This document shows positions 19,806-28,534 of a stretch of DNA of 64,000 nucleotides, piece by piece. The notes beneath the pieces were generated by a model, which did not search any database, was not told the DNA's origin, and saw nothing but the letters and a program-made list of their open reading frames with translations. The translations under genes and the position numbers were made by a program. Position 1 is the first letter of the stretch, and each line of letters starts with the position of its first letter. Source of the DNA: Hyphomicrobium sp. (GTDB lineage Bacteria; Pseudomonadota; Alphaproteobacteria; Rhizobiales; Hyphomicrobiaceae). The stretch lies in assembly GCA_002928955.1 (NCBI GenBank), contig PERT01000011.1, positions 1 to 64,000 of the forward strand. Direction: 5' to 3'.

Positions 19806-20016
19806 GGGCGCGCACCGAGCTGGCGGAAGGAAGACCCAGGCCTTCCGGCATAACCGGGGACTGGCCAAAACTGCGCACGAAATGACCTCGGTCGTGTCCT
19901 GATCGCGACATTCGCTTCGTTCATCCGAGCACTCGAAAGCGAACATCGCGATCTGAAACACACGAGCCGGGGTTGTTGATCGTGCCGGCGGGCAGGGGAA
20001 CTGAAATCAACGATCG

Positions 20017-21294
20017 TCAGTTGACCCGGCCCGTCGCCTCAAGCCCTCTCGACTGTTGCGACAATTGATTGCCGGTCGATGCACTTTGCGCCGCATCGAC
20101 GATGGCTGAACCAAACGACTGCACTTCGAGGATAGCCAGCTCGCGCTCTGTGGTGCCGTTCGGCCCAAAGTGCAGCGTGCCGTCGATGCCAGCGAAGCCC
20201 GTGGCCCGCGTCAGGTTGGCCAGAGTGTAGCGCGCGCCTGGCGCGTTCTGTGACAACGACACCGCCAGCGACACCGCATCATAGGCAAGTGTCGCTATGC
20301 GCGGCGGTGCTGAACCGAATGTCTTGGCGAACCGCTGTGAAAACTCGCTGAAGCCGCGAGGATCGGCCCCCGCAAACCATCCGCCGACGAACGCCGCATC
20401 TCGGCCGATGTTGGGATAGTCCCACGCGCCCGTGCCGAGCAGCTTGACCTTGGCCGTATCGACGCCAGAGTAGGCGATCAGCGGACCGAGTTGCGGGAGT
20501 TGGTCTGGTCCGCCCGGAATGAACAGCGCGTCCACTGGCTGGCCCTCATGTTCACCGGCCTTGACAGCGGCCATCACCCGCTTTGCGGGATCAAGCATAC
20601 CATTGGCGTGCACCGGATAGAATTCGATGGCGGCGATGCTGCCCCCGACGCGCGCTACCGCATCACGGAATGCCGGCTCGATCGAACGCCCGTAGGCGTC
20701 ATCAGGAACAAGGGCCGCGAACCGGCGCTTGCCCTGTGTTGCCGCATAGGACACCACGCGCGCCACTTCCGGCTCCACCAGGAAGCTCATTAGATACACG
20801 CCATTGCCCGCGACCTGCCTGTCGTTCGAGAACGCAATGACCGGGATACCGGCGGGCTTGGCGACTGACGCCGCACCCGGCACCGCGCGCGACAACAGCG
20901 GCCCGAGGATGATCTCGGCGCCTTCCTTGATGGCCTCCTCGGCCGCCGCCTTGGCGCCTTCCGCTGTGCCCTTGTCATCTTTCACGACGAGTTGCACGGC
21001 TGGATTGTCGATCTCGAACAGCGCCATCTCACCAGCCTGCTTCATCGCTTTTCCGACCACCGCCGCCTGCTCGAAACCAGCAAGCGGCAGCAGCATGGCG
21101 ATCTTCACCGGACGCTGGCGCTGAGCCACCGCAGGCGTCTCAATGCGCTTCAACGAGGCCGTGGTGGCGGTGGCATCACCCCCGAGGTTCGATGCGCAGG
21201 CCGCCAGGTTGGCCGTCAGCATGGCGGTCGCACCGACCCGCGCCACTCGAGCCGAGAGTTCTGCTATTCGCGCCGTGATCGTCTTGCGCATCAA
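20017..21294 (-). CDS. LpoA-like lipoprotein, penicillin-binding-protein activator family
   Basis: This 425-residue protein has a basic start, a hydrophobic segment and a lipobox-like LAAC, so it is probably a lipoprotein. The mature part is a type-1 periplasmic-binding fold: KIAMLLPLAG near residue 65, a substrate-binding-like core with GPLLSRAV, and a long ABC-binding-protein-type second lobe. It resembles the C-terminal domain of LpoA, which activates penicillin-binding protein 1A. In many Proteobacteria LpoA-like genes stand divergent from rsmI, exactly as here. A Leu/Ile/Val-type binding protein is the alternative reading. Whether it binds a ligand is not evident. Confidence 0.8.
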   Translation of the reverse strand: MMRKTITARIAELSARVARVGATAMLTANLAACASNLGGDATATTASLKRIETPAVAQRQRPVKIAMLLPLAGFEQAAVVGKAMKQAGEMALFEIDNPAVQLVVKDDKGTAEGAKAAAEEAIKEGAEIILGPLLSRAVPGAASVAKPAGIPVIAFSNDRQVAGNGVYLMSFLVEPEVARVVSYAATQGKRRFAALVPDDAYGRSIEPAFRDAVARVGGSIAAIEFYPVHANGMLDPAKRVMAAVKAGEHEGQPVDALFIPGGPDQLPQLGPLIAYSGVDTAKVKLLGTGAWDYPNIGRDAAFVGGWFAGADPRGFSEFSQRFAKTFGSAPPRIATLAYDAVSLAVSLSQNAPGARYTLANLTRATGFAGIDGTLHFGPNGTTERELAILEVQSFGSAIVDAAQSASTGNQLSQQSRGLEATGRVN

Positions 21295-21529
21295 CCTGTG
21301 TGTCCCATCGTTCCCAGGGTTCGAGGGTGGGGCCTAGCGCCCTGGACCCTCGTACGCAAGCAAGCATTCACGCATCAGTGTTACCCGCTCGAACAGTGCA
21401 CGAGAAGCGCCCATGTGTCACAATCGACGAGATTCTTCATACTGGGTATCCGCTACATGGAGAAACACCGCCCCCTGACCGTTGGACCGGCCCGTGGCCG
21501 CAACAGCTGAGAGACCACTTGTCACCGCC

Positions 21530-22570
21530 ATGACCCGCCATGTTCCCCGCCATCGGCCAAAATCTCAATCATCATCGCGTGCTCATGCATCGTCCGGGGC
21601 AGAACCGCAGGCGCCCGATCGGTGTCCACAGGTATTAACGACGGCCCTGGCGGCCGGCGACGCGCCCAGCTCCAACCCGGCTCTCACATCGGAAATACCG
21701 GCCCACGCCGCCCGCGAGGTCGAGCGCCAGTTGGCGCAGCCGCTTGCGCCTGGCCTCTACCTTGTCGCCACGCCGATCGGCAATCTCGCCGACATCACGC
21801 TGCGTGCACTCGCTGCGCTTTCCCGCGCCGACGTGGTGTTGTGCGAGGACACACGGCACTCGCGCACGCTGCTCGCTCACTTCGGCATCCGCGCTCGTAC
21901 CGAACCCTATCACGAGCACAACGCCGATCAGATGCGCCCGCGCGTGCTGGCCAGCCTCGCCGAGGGCAAGAGCATCGCGCTGATTTCCGACGCTGGCACG
22001 CCGTTGATCTCCGACCCGGGGTACAAGCTCGTGCGCGAGGTTCTGGCCGCAAGCTACACTGTCGAATGCGTCCCCGGCGCTTGCGCCGCCATCGCCGCAC
22101 TCGCTCCGTCCGGCCTGCCGACGGATTCGTTTCATTTCGCAGGCTTTCTTCCGCCGCGATCCGGCCAGCGCGGCACCCGCATCACCGCACTTGCCGCCAT
22201 CCCGTCCACGCTCGTCTTCTACGAGGCGCCGCAGCGGCTGGCAGAGACGCTCGCGGATCTTGCAGCCATCCTGGGACCCCGGCTCGCCGTCGTCGCACGC
22301 GAACTGACCAAGCTCCACGAAGAGACCCTGCGCGGAACACTGCCGGAATTGGCGATGCTGTCGGCCACCCGAGAATTCAAGGGCGAAATCGTGCTGCTCG
22401 TCGGCCCGCCGTTGGACGTCGAGATCACCGACGCCGAGATCATCGAACGCCTCTCCTCCGCACTCCAGTCTCAGTCCCTGCGCGACGCCGCCAAAGCTGT
22501 TGCCGGCGCACTCGGCGTGCCCAAAGCGCGGGTCTATGATCTGGGCTTGAAAGTGAATCAGGATGCATGA
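21530..22570 (+). CDS. rsmI: 16S rRNA (cytidine(1402)-2'-O)-methyltransferase
   Basis: This 346-residue protein methylates the ribose of C1402 in 16S rRNA with S-adenosylmethionine. The tetrapyrrole-methylase fold is evident: LVATPIGNLADITLRAL near residue 77, SDAGTPLISDPG, and CVPGACAAIAAL. The N-terminal 60 residues are Pro/Ser/Ala-rich and longer than in E. coli, so the true start may be internal. It is divergent from the LpoA-like gene. The yraN and gshB genes that usually follow are absent; hisF lies convergent instead. Confidence 0.92.
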   Translation: MTRHVPRHRPKSQSSSRAHASSGAEPQAPDRCPQVLTTALAAGDAPSSNPALTSEIPAHAAREVERQLAQPLAPGLYLVATPIGNLADITLRALAALSRADVVLCEDTRHSRTLLAHFGIRARTEPYHEHNADQMRPRVLASLAEGKSIALISDAGTPLISDPGYKLVREVLAASYTVECVPGACAAIAALAPSGLPTDSFHFAGFLPPRSGQRGTRITALAAIPSTLVFYEAPQRLAETLADLAAILGPRLAVVARELTKLHEETLRGTLPELAMLSATREFKGEIVLLVGPPLDVEITDAEIIERLSSALQSQSLRDAAKAVAGALGVPKARVYDLGLKVNQDA

Positions 22571-22692
22571 TCGAGAGTGTGGTTGAGCAGGATGGACGCG
22601 CAAGCAGAGCACAGCCGATGCGCTCCCTCGACCATTGCCGCTCGGGCCGGAATTCATTTCGCCAGCAGGCCGATCGTCGATTGACGTTCAAG

Positions 22693-23508
22693 TCAGCGGC
22701 CGTGCTGCCGTCCGGCACACGACATGTCGACCCCATCCATCCGCATGGCAATTCCGGCCTTGGCCATGTGCAATTTGGCCTCGTTGATCGAGTGCGTGCC
22801 GAAATGAAAAATCGAGGCGGCAAGCACGGCGCTGGCATGGCCTTGGAGCACGCCTTCGACCAGGTGATCGAGCGTGCCGACGCCGCCCGATGCGATCACC
22901 GGAACCTGAACAGCGTCGGCGACGGCGCGAGTGACGCCGAGGTCGAAGCCGGCCTTGGTACCATCGCGATCCATGGACGTGAGTAATATTTCACCCGCGC
23001 CGAGTGCCACCACCTCCTGGGCGAACGCAACGGCGTCGATCCCGGTTGGCTTGCGACCGCCATGGGTGAAAATCTCCCAGCGGTCCGGCTCACCCGGGCC
23101 AGAGACCTTCTTCGCGTCGATGGCCACCACGATGCATTGCGAGCCGAACTTTTCCGCTGCCTCGCGAACGAACTGACGGTTGGTCACGGCCGCCGTGTTG
23201 ATCGACACCTTGTCCGCGCCTGCTTCCAACAGTTTGCGGATATCGTCCACGGCGCGCACACCACCGCCGACAGTCAGCGGCATGAAGCAGCGCTCGGCGG
23301 TGCGTTCGACGACGTGAAAAATCGTCTCGCGGTTGTCCGAACTTGCGGTGATGTCGAGAAAGCAGAGCTCGTCTGCACCGGCGGCGTCATAGGCGGCGGC
23401 GGCCTCAACCGGATCCCCGGCGTCGATCAGATCGACGAAGTTGACGCCCTTGACGACGCGACCGTCCTTGACGTCGAGGCAGGGTATGATGCGGATCTTG
23501 AGGGTCAT
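22693..23508 (-). CDS. hisF: Imidazole glycerol phosphate synthase subunit HisF
   Basis: This 271-residue cyclase is a TIM-barrel enzyme of histidine synthesis that works with the glutaminase HisH. The opening [18 protein letters not shown] and the catalytic Asp in VVAIDAKK are visible, as is the [11 protein letters not shown] phosphate loop near the C-terminus. The ATG at 23508 gives the standard start; an upstream frame is not conserved. The usual partners hisA, hisH and hisE are not in the window, so this copy is isolated from a his cluster. Confidence 0.95.
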   Translation of the reverse strand: MTLKIRIIPCLDVKDGRVVKGVNFVDLIDAGDPVEAAAAYDAAGADELCFLDITASSDNRETIFHVVERTAERCFMPLTVGGGVRAVDDIRKLLEAGADKVSINTAAVTNRQFVREAAEKFGSQCIVVAIDAKKVSGPGEPDRWEIFTHGGRKPTGIDAVAFAQEVVALGAGEILLTSMDRDGTKAGFDLGVTRAVADAVQVPVIASGGVGTLDHLVEGVLQGHASAVLAASIFHFGTHSINEAKLHMAKAGIAMRMDGVDMSCAGRQHGR

Positions 23509-23841
23509 GGTCGGTCTTCGATGCTGATACGAATGCCTGCGCCCACGGCACCGTGGCGCTCGATCCGGTTTATTCTGCGACGCGGCCGGAGACAATCTTC
23601 GATCACGTGTCGCACCGATCGGCAACGGCGGTGATGATCAAGTTGCTGCGGTAACACTTGCAATACGCGACGAGAGAGCCCATACAAACTTCATCGACTT
23701 TGGCCGGACGACCGGGCCGCTACGCCTTGGCACTGCCAAGCGCATGTTCAGAACCCCCCAAATTTCGATGATTGAGAGCTGCTGCGCGCACTTGCGCGTG
23801 GCAGCTCGTTGGCTTCAAACGATACACAGACGAGGACGTCC
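23509..23841. other. Intergenic region with a hairpin in the csp leader
   Basis: About 330 bases separate hisF and the cold-shock gene. A strong hairpin spans 23776-23807: GAGCTGC pairs with GCAGCTC, and inner CGCG segments extend the stem. It ends 34 bases before the csp start codon and has no T-run, so it is unlikely to be a terminator. Nothing else is evident. Confidence 0.55.
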
Positions 23842-24051
23842 ATGGTTACCGGTACTGTCAAGTTCTACAACGATCAAAAGGGTTTCGGCTTTATTGCGCC
23901 GGACAACGGCGGCAAGGACGTATTCGTCCATGCCACTGCTCTCGAGCGCGCAGGAATGCGTAGCCTCGTGGAAGGCCAGAAGGTGTCGTTCGACACCCAG
24001 GAAGATCGTCGCACCGGCAAGATCGCCGTCGGCAACATCCAGGCCGCCTAA
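23842..24051 (+). CDS. Cold-shock protein (CspA family)
   Basis: This 69-residue protein is a single cold-shock domain, an RNA-binding OB fold. Both RNA-binding motifs are present: RNP1 KGFGFI and RNP2 VFVHATAL. The ATG at 23842 follows GAGGA by 6 bases. Hyphomicrobiales carry several such genes, and not all are cold-induced. A hairpin in the 5' leader (23776-23807) and a Rho-independent terminator after the gene frame a single-gene transcript. The exact paralogue cannot be assigned. Confidence 0.95.
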   Translation: MVTGTVKFYNDQKGFGFIAPDNGGKDVFVHATALERAGMRSLVEGQKVSFDTQEDRRTGKIAVGNIQAA

Positions 24052-24110
24052 GATTTCACGCGGGCGGCTCTCAACCGAGGCCATTCGCGCATCCAACATC
24101 GAAGATCGCG

Positions 24111-24145
24111 CAGAGCCGCTTCACCCGAGGCGGCTCTGTTGCTTT
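24111..24145 (+). terminator. Rho-independent terminator after the cold-shock gene
   Basis: CAGAGCCGC (24111-24119) pairs with GCGGCTCTG (24130-24138), and GTTGCTTT follows. It lies about 60 bases after the csp stop codon. Confidence 0.75.
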
Positions 24146-24174
24146 ATGCGGGTTGGTCACGGTGGCGCGCGAAG

Positions 24175-25404
24175 TCAAGCCCGGCCTGACCGGACCTCGA
24201 CTTCGGGATTGGCGCCGATCTTGTGGATCGCGAGGTCCGCTCCAATCCGCTCGTCCTCTGGCGACAGGCGGAAACCAATCAGCATGTCGACGACAGAGTA
24301 GATCACCACACCGACCACGAGGCCGAACCCAGCCCCAAGCAAACTGCCGACGAGTTGCGACCCGAATGTCACGCCGCCAAGCCCGCCGAATGCCGTGAGC
24401 CCGAAGAGGCCGCACGCGATGCCGCCCCAAAGACCGCACAGCCCGTGCAGTGCCCAAACACCGAGCACGTCGTCGATCTTCCACGTATTGGTCGAGAGCT
24501 GGAACATCTGGACAAATATCACGCCTGCGATTGCACCAGTGACCAGCGCGCCAACCGGATGCATGATGTCCGAGCCCGCGCAGACGGCGACCAATCCGGC
24601 CAAAGCGCCATTGTGGACAAAGCCTGGATCGTTTCGTCCGGCGACCAGCGCGGCGAGAATTCCGCCGACCATTGCCATCAGCGAGTTGATTGCGACAAGG
24701 CCAGATATGGCCTTGAGGCTCTGCGCGCTCATGACATTGAACCCGAACCAGCCGATGCACAGCATCCATGAGCCCATGGCCAACCACGGGATCGACGACG
24801 GCGGCGTTGCGATCGACCGGTCGCGATCATACCGCCCGACGCGGGCTCCGAGCCGCCAGATCGCGCCGAGGGCGACCCACCCACCGAAGGCATGGACAAC
24901 GACCGAACCGGCAAAGTCCTTGAATTCAGCGCCGAGCATGGGAGCGAAGAACCCGGCTTGCAGCCCGAAATTCTTGTTCCAGACTGCGCCCTCTAGCAGC
25001 GGATAGGCGAAACCGACGAGCATCGCGGTCGCGAGGCACTGCGGCCCGAACCTTGCCCTCTCGGCAATGCCGCCGGATACGATGGCGGGTATGGCAGCGG
25101 CGAATGTGCAAAGGAAGAAAAACTTGACCAGTGAAAGGCCCTGCGGATCGAAGCCCTTGCCCCCGCCCGAGATGGCCTCGGCGCTAACCAGAAAGCTGAC
25201 CCCGTAGGCGATGCCGTAGCCAATGAAGAAGTACATGACCGTCGAAATAGCGAAATCGACCATGATCTTGACGAGCGCGTTGACCTGATTCTTGTGCCGA
25301 ACCGTGCCGACCTCCAGGAACGCGAACCCCCCATGCATGGCAAACACAAGGATCGCACCCATGAGGAGAAAAAAAACGTCCGAACCTGTTTGCAGTTGCT
25401 CCAT
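24175..25404 (-). CDS. Ammonium transporter
   Basis: This 409-residue protein has about eleven membrane segments and matches the Amt/Rh family, which moves ammonium or ammonia through the inner membrane. Family features are the start with GAILVFAMHGGFAFLEVG and the segment with VHAFGGWVALGA. The GCALVTGAIAG-like and GLWGGIACGLFG segments follow. No glnK gene is adjacent, although amtB and glnK are usually paired. The ATG at 25404 follows AGGGGC. A sigma-54-like promoter lies about 80 bases upstream. Confidence 0.9.
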   Translation of the reverse strand: MEQLQTGSDVFFLLMGAILVFAMHGGFAFLEVGTVRHKNQVNALVKIMVDFAISTVMYFFIGYGIAYGVSFLVSAEAISGGGKGFDPQGLSLVKFFFLCTFAAAIPAIVSGGIAERARFGPQCLATAMLVGFAYPLLEGAVWNKNFGLQAGFFAPMLGAEFKDFAGSVVVHAFGGWVALGAIWRLGARVGRYDRDRSIATPPSSIPWLAMGSWMLCIGWFGFNVMSAQSLKAISGLVAINSLMAMVGGILAALVAGRNDPGFVHNGALAGLVAVCAGSDIMHPVGALVTGAIAGVIFVQMFQLSTNTWKIDDVLGVWALHGLCGLWGGIACGLFGLTAFGGLGGVTFGSQLVGSLLGAGFGLVVGVVIYSVVDMLIGFRLSPEDERIGADLAIHKIGANPEVEVRSGRA

Positions 25405-25480
25405 GCCCCTAGCCCCGTTGCTTGTTGTTTTAGCCTCCGCTTGTTGAATGCGCGGATTGCCCGTTACCAAGGCGTCGAGA

Positions 25481-25495
25481 TCAAGAAATGTGCCA
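25481..25495 (-). promoter_or_regulatory. Possible sigma-54 promoter of the ammonium transporter gene
   Basis: Read on the minus strand the sequence is TGGCACATTTCTTGA. This matches the -24 element TGGCAC and the spacing to TTG at -12, but the expected GC at -12 reads GA. It lies about 77 bases upstream of the start codon in an AT-rich region. Sigma-54 with NtrC control of ammonium transporters is well known in this group. Confidence 0.4.
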
Positions 25496-25738
25496 ATTGG
25501 TTAAATTATACTAACCATTTGATATGCAAGAAATATCAATTGATTTGGATGTGCTTCTCATGCGGGGTGTGCTGAAACATTGGGCGACCTTGCGAATTCA
25601 GCGCCCAAACAATAGGCATCCACATGCTGTCGACTCGCGGTCCCGGCACATGTGGCTGCACTGGCCACGCGCCGCATTTAGACATGTAGCCGCGTAGGTC
25701 TGAGCCGGCGCCACGCCTTGCGCCGGCTCGTTCGGCCA
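25496..25738. other. Intergenic region between the ammonium transporter gene and rpsP
   Basis: These 240 bases hold a hairpin (25702-25729) that pairs GAGCCGGCG with CGCCGGCTC just downstream of rpsP. It lacks a T-run but probably ends the rpsP transcript. No gene is visible. The usual rimM-trmD-rplS cluster, which follows rpsP in most bacteria, is not here. Confidence 0.6.
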
Positions 25739-26122
25739 TCAGCCGGCAGCTTCTGCCGCGGCCTTGGCGGCCTTGTCGGCGGCGGCGATGGCGGCGGCGA
25801 TGGCGGCGGCGGCGCGCTCCTGCGCTTTCTTCTTCGGCTCGGCCTTGTCAGGGTTGTTCGACGGCGTTCGCTTCATCAGGCTTGCCGCATCGAGAATGCG
25901 CGCGACGCGATCCGTCGGCTGTGCACCAACCGACAGCCAGTGCTTGGCGCGTTCGGAGTTGAGCTTGACGCGCTCGGGATTGTCCTTCTTGAGCATCGGG
26001 TCGAACGTGCCGATCTGCTCGATGTAGCGGCCATCGCGCGGCGCATCCGAGGTGGCGACGACGATGTAGTAATAGGGGCGCTTCTTCGCGCCGCCACGGC
26101 TCAGGCGGATTTTGACGGACAT
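25739..26122 (-). CDS. rpsP: 30S ribosomal protein S16
   Basis: This 127-residue protein has the S16 core ([20 protein letters not shown], then [14 protein letters not shown]). The C-terminal tail of about 35 residues is rich in Ala and Lys, longer than in E. coli but common in alphaproteobacteria. S16 helps assemble the 30S subunit. The ATG at 26122 follows AAAGGAAG in a leader containing three CTTTCTGG-type repeats (plus strand). ffh lies upstream on the same strand, but a composite repeat and 300 bases separate them. rimM, trmD and rplS do not follow. Confidence 0.96.
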   Translation of the reverse strand: MSVKIRLSRGGAKKRPYYYIVVATSDAPRDGRYIEQIGTFDPMLKKDNPERVKLNSERAKHWLSVGAQPTDRVARILDAASLMKRTPSNNPDKAEPKKKAQERAAAAIAAAIAAADKAAKAAAEAAG

Positions 26123-26230
26123 TCTCGTGTCTTCCTTTCTGGCTTTCTGGCTTTCTGGTCGTCTGACGACGATTGTTCGGTTGTATTTCAGTTCATAAAT
26201 TCACGTGTTTCGGGTGCGACACCGGCCTCT

Positions 26231-26397
26231 CGTGTTCCCGCGCCGGCATTTGATTCCCTTTGCAACGCGCTCCAGATCAAATGCCGGCACCATAAGGACC
26301 ACTATCAACCTTATGATTCTAGAGCATCTTTTGCGTCCTACGTTTGGTTTCGAGTCGAACCCCCAGTGGGGACCAAGCGTCAGACGCGCAACACTAG
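26231..26397. repeat. Composite palindromic repeat 1, downstream of ffh
   Basis: This region holds two palindromic units with a short spacer. Unit A (about 26231-26290) pairs GCCGGCATTTGAT with ATCAAATGCCGGC around a 21-base loop. Unit B (about 26311-26397) contains TTTGGTTTCGAGTC and ends GGGGACCAAGCGTCAGACGC then ACACTAG. The same A-spacer-B arrangement appears in inverted orientation at 28219-28382 on the other side of ffh. Unit B also matches 59800-59882, and unit A matches 39155-39226. No coding sequence is present. Confidence 0.85.
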
Positions 26398-26429
26398 CCT
26401 CGTGGCTCGAACAGCCGGCCGCAGAAACC

Positions 26430-28022
26430 TCACTTCTTCTTCCCCGGAACGCCCGGGAAGCGCGGCATGACGCCCCCCAATCCCGGCAATCCACCACCGA
26501 GCCCAGGCAGCTTGCCCGGCAGCTTCGGCAGTCCGCCTGCGCCACCCCCGCCGAGTCCGGGCAGGCCCTTCGGCAGCGCGTCTCTCAAATCCTGCGGTAA
26601 TGCTTCGAGCGCCTTGGGATCGAGCTTGGCGAGCTGGGCCTGCATCTTCGCCATCTCGGCCTCGCTCGGCATTCCCGCACCCGGTCCCATGCCCATGGCC
26701 CCGGCCATGCGGCTCATCATGCCCTTGTTCTTGCCCATCGCCTTCATCATGTCGGCCATGCCGCGATGCATCTTGAGCAGCTTGTTGATTTCCTCGACCT
26801 TGGTGCCGGAGCCGGCCGCGATACGGCGCTTGCGCTTGGCGTCGAGCAGCTTGGGCGCGCGGCGCTCCCTCGGCGTCATCGAAGAGATGATCGCGCGCTG
26901 GCGCTTCAAATCCTTGTCGAGCCCCTTTTCGTTGATCTGACCCTTGAGCTTGGCAACGCCGGGCATCATGCCCATCAGTCCGCCCATACCGCCGAGCTTT
27001 TCCATCTGCTTCAGCTGGTCAGCCATGTCCTCGAGGTCGAACTCGCCCTTTTTCATCCGCTGGGCGATTTTCAACGCGGCGTCGCGGTCGAAGTTCTCCG
27101 CCGCCTTTTCCACAAGGCCGACGATGTCGCCCATGCCGAGGATGCGGCCGGCCACGCGGCGAGGGTCAAATTCTTCGAGCGCGTCCCACTTTTCGCCGAC
27201 ACCCAGGAGCTTGATCGGCTTGCCGGTGATGGCCCGCATCGAAAGTGCTGCGCCGCCGCGACCGTCGCCATCGGCGCGGGTCAGCACCGTTCCAGTGATC
27301 CCGAGGCGGCCATCGAAGGCCTTGGCCGTATTGACGGCGTCCTGACCCGTGAGGCTGTCAACGACCAGCAACGTCTCGTGCGGATTGGTTGCCGCCTTGA
27401 TCTCCGCAGCCTCCGTCATCAGCGCTTCGTCGATCGAAATGCGGCCGGCAGTATCGAGCAACACCACATCGTAGCCGCCGAGGCGCGCCGCTTCGATCGC
27501 GCGGCGGGCGATCGCCACCGGCTGCTGGCCCGCGACGATCGGCAGCGTGTCGACCTCGGTCTGCTGGCCGAGCACGCGGAGCTGCTCTTGCGCGGCCGGT
27601 CGCCGCGTGTCGAGCGACGCCATCAGCACCTTCTTGCGCTCGCGGTTCTTAAGGCGAAACGCGATCTTCGCGGTCGTTGTCGTCTTGCCGGAGCCTTGCA
27701 AACCGACCATCAGGACGGCCACCGGCGGTGCGGCGTTGAGATTGATCGGATCGGCGTCAGACCCCAACATCCGGACCAGCTCGTCATTGACGATCTTGAC
27801 GACCATCTGGCCGGGCGTGACGGACTTCACGACCTCCTGGCCAACCGCCTTCTGCTTCACGCGGTCGACGAAATCCTTGACCACGTCGAGGGCCACGTCA
27901 GCCTCCAGAAGCGCACGGCGCACCTCGCGCATCGCTTCCGCGACATCGCTTTCGGTCAACGCGCCGCGCCGCGTGAGCTTGTCGAGAACGCTCGACAGCC
28001 GATCTGACAGGCTTTGGAACAT
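26430..28022 (-). CDS. ffh: Signal recognition particle protein Ffh
   Basis: This 530-residue GTPase is the protein part of the signal recognition particle, which brings nascent membrane proteins to FtsY. The N domain is followed by the G domain with P-loop GLQGSGKTT (residues 107-115), DTAGR and TRADGDGRGG. A methionine-rich M domain binds SRP RNA and signal sequences. The last 60 residues are Gly/Pro/Leu-rich with repeats of LPGLGG, a common alphaproteobacterial extension. The receptor gene ftsY is in the same window (32 kb). Inverted composite repeats flank the gene. Confidence 0.97.
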   Translation of the reverse strand: MFQSLSDRLSSVLDKLTRRGALTESDVAEAMREVRRALLEADVALDVVKDFVDRVKQKAVGQEVVKSVTPGQMVVKIVNDELVRMLGSDADPINLNAAPPVAVLMVGLQGSGKTTTTAKIAFRLKNRERKKVLMASLDTRRPAAQEQLRVLGQQTEVDTLPIVAGQQPVAIARRAIEAARLGGYDVVLLDTAGRISIDEALMTEAAEIKAATNPHETLLVVDSLTGQDAVNTAKAFDGRLGITGTVLTRADGDGRGGAALSMRAITGKPIKLLGVGEKWDALEEFDPRRVAGRILGMGDIVGLVEKAAENFDRDAALKIAQRMKKGEFDLEDMADQLKQMEKLGGMGGLMGMMPGVAKLKGQINEKGLDKDLKRQRAIISSMTPRERRAPKLLDAKRKRRIAAGSGTKVEEINKLLKMHRGMADMMKAMGKNKGMMSRMAGAMGMGPGAGMPSEAEMAKMQAQLAKLDPKALEALPQDLRDALPKGLPGLGGGGAGGLPKLPGKLPGLGGGLPGLGGVMPRFPGVPGKKK

Positions 28023-28218
28023 GTCCTTGCTTTATCCCGCTTCAGTCACAACCCGCTTCAAACACGACCACATCGCGAACGGAAGCGGCACCGAACAACA
28101 CGAAAGCACCCGCGAGCGCAACGCGCCGGCGGATGTTGACCTCCCTGCTCAACCCGTCCACGATTGGTGTAATCGTTTGAAGGACTCACAAGGCGGCGGC
28201 TAATGCTGATAGCCGCTC

Positions 28219-28382
28219 GTGTAGCGCATCTGACGTTTGGTCCCCACTCGGGGCTGCCACAAAACCAAACGCCAAATGCAAAAGCTACACTATAATCATA
28301 GGTTTGCTAGTGTTCCTTAGGCGCCGTCATTTGATCTGGAGCGCGTTGCAACGGGAAGCAAATGTCGGCGCCGGAACACTAG
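28219..28382. repeat. Composite palindromic repeat 2, upstream of ffh
   Basis: This is the inverted counterpart of the element at 26231-26397. Unit B (28219-28290) has perfect ends GTGTAGC/GCTACAC and inner ACGTTTGGT/ACCAAACG. Unit A (28307-28382) has perfect 10-base ends CTAGTGTTCC/GGAACACTAG and an inner 14-base arm (28320-28333 with 28359-28372) with one mismatch. The spacer contains TATAATCATA. The remainder of 28023-28534 shows no gene. Confidence 0.88.
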
Positions 28383-28534
28383 GATGGCCGGAACATCGTT
28401 GAACGAGTCGTTGATGTCAACAGGAACCGCCGCTTGGGCCCGCCTCCGATCCGCCATTGGCCTGGATTTATGTTGTCATGCCGAATAGGTTCCGAACAGT
28501 CGCTCGCCGTGAGCCCGTCAATGAAGGTCTGCCG

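Noticed and set aside
26766-28007. A 413-codon plus-strand frame over ffh
   Set aside because: It is the shadow of ffh; repeated Leu, Arg and His reflect the reverse complement of GC-rich codons.
25739-28022. An SRP RNA gene near ffh
   Set aside because: I looked for the conserved GGAAGGAAGCAGCC-type apical loop on both strands and found none in the window.
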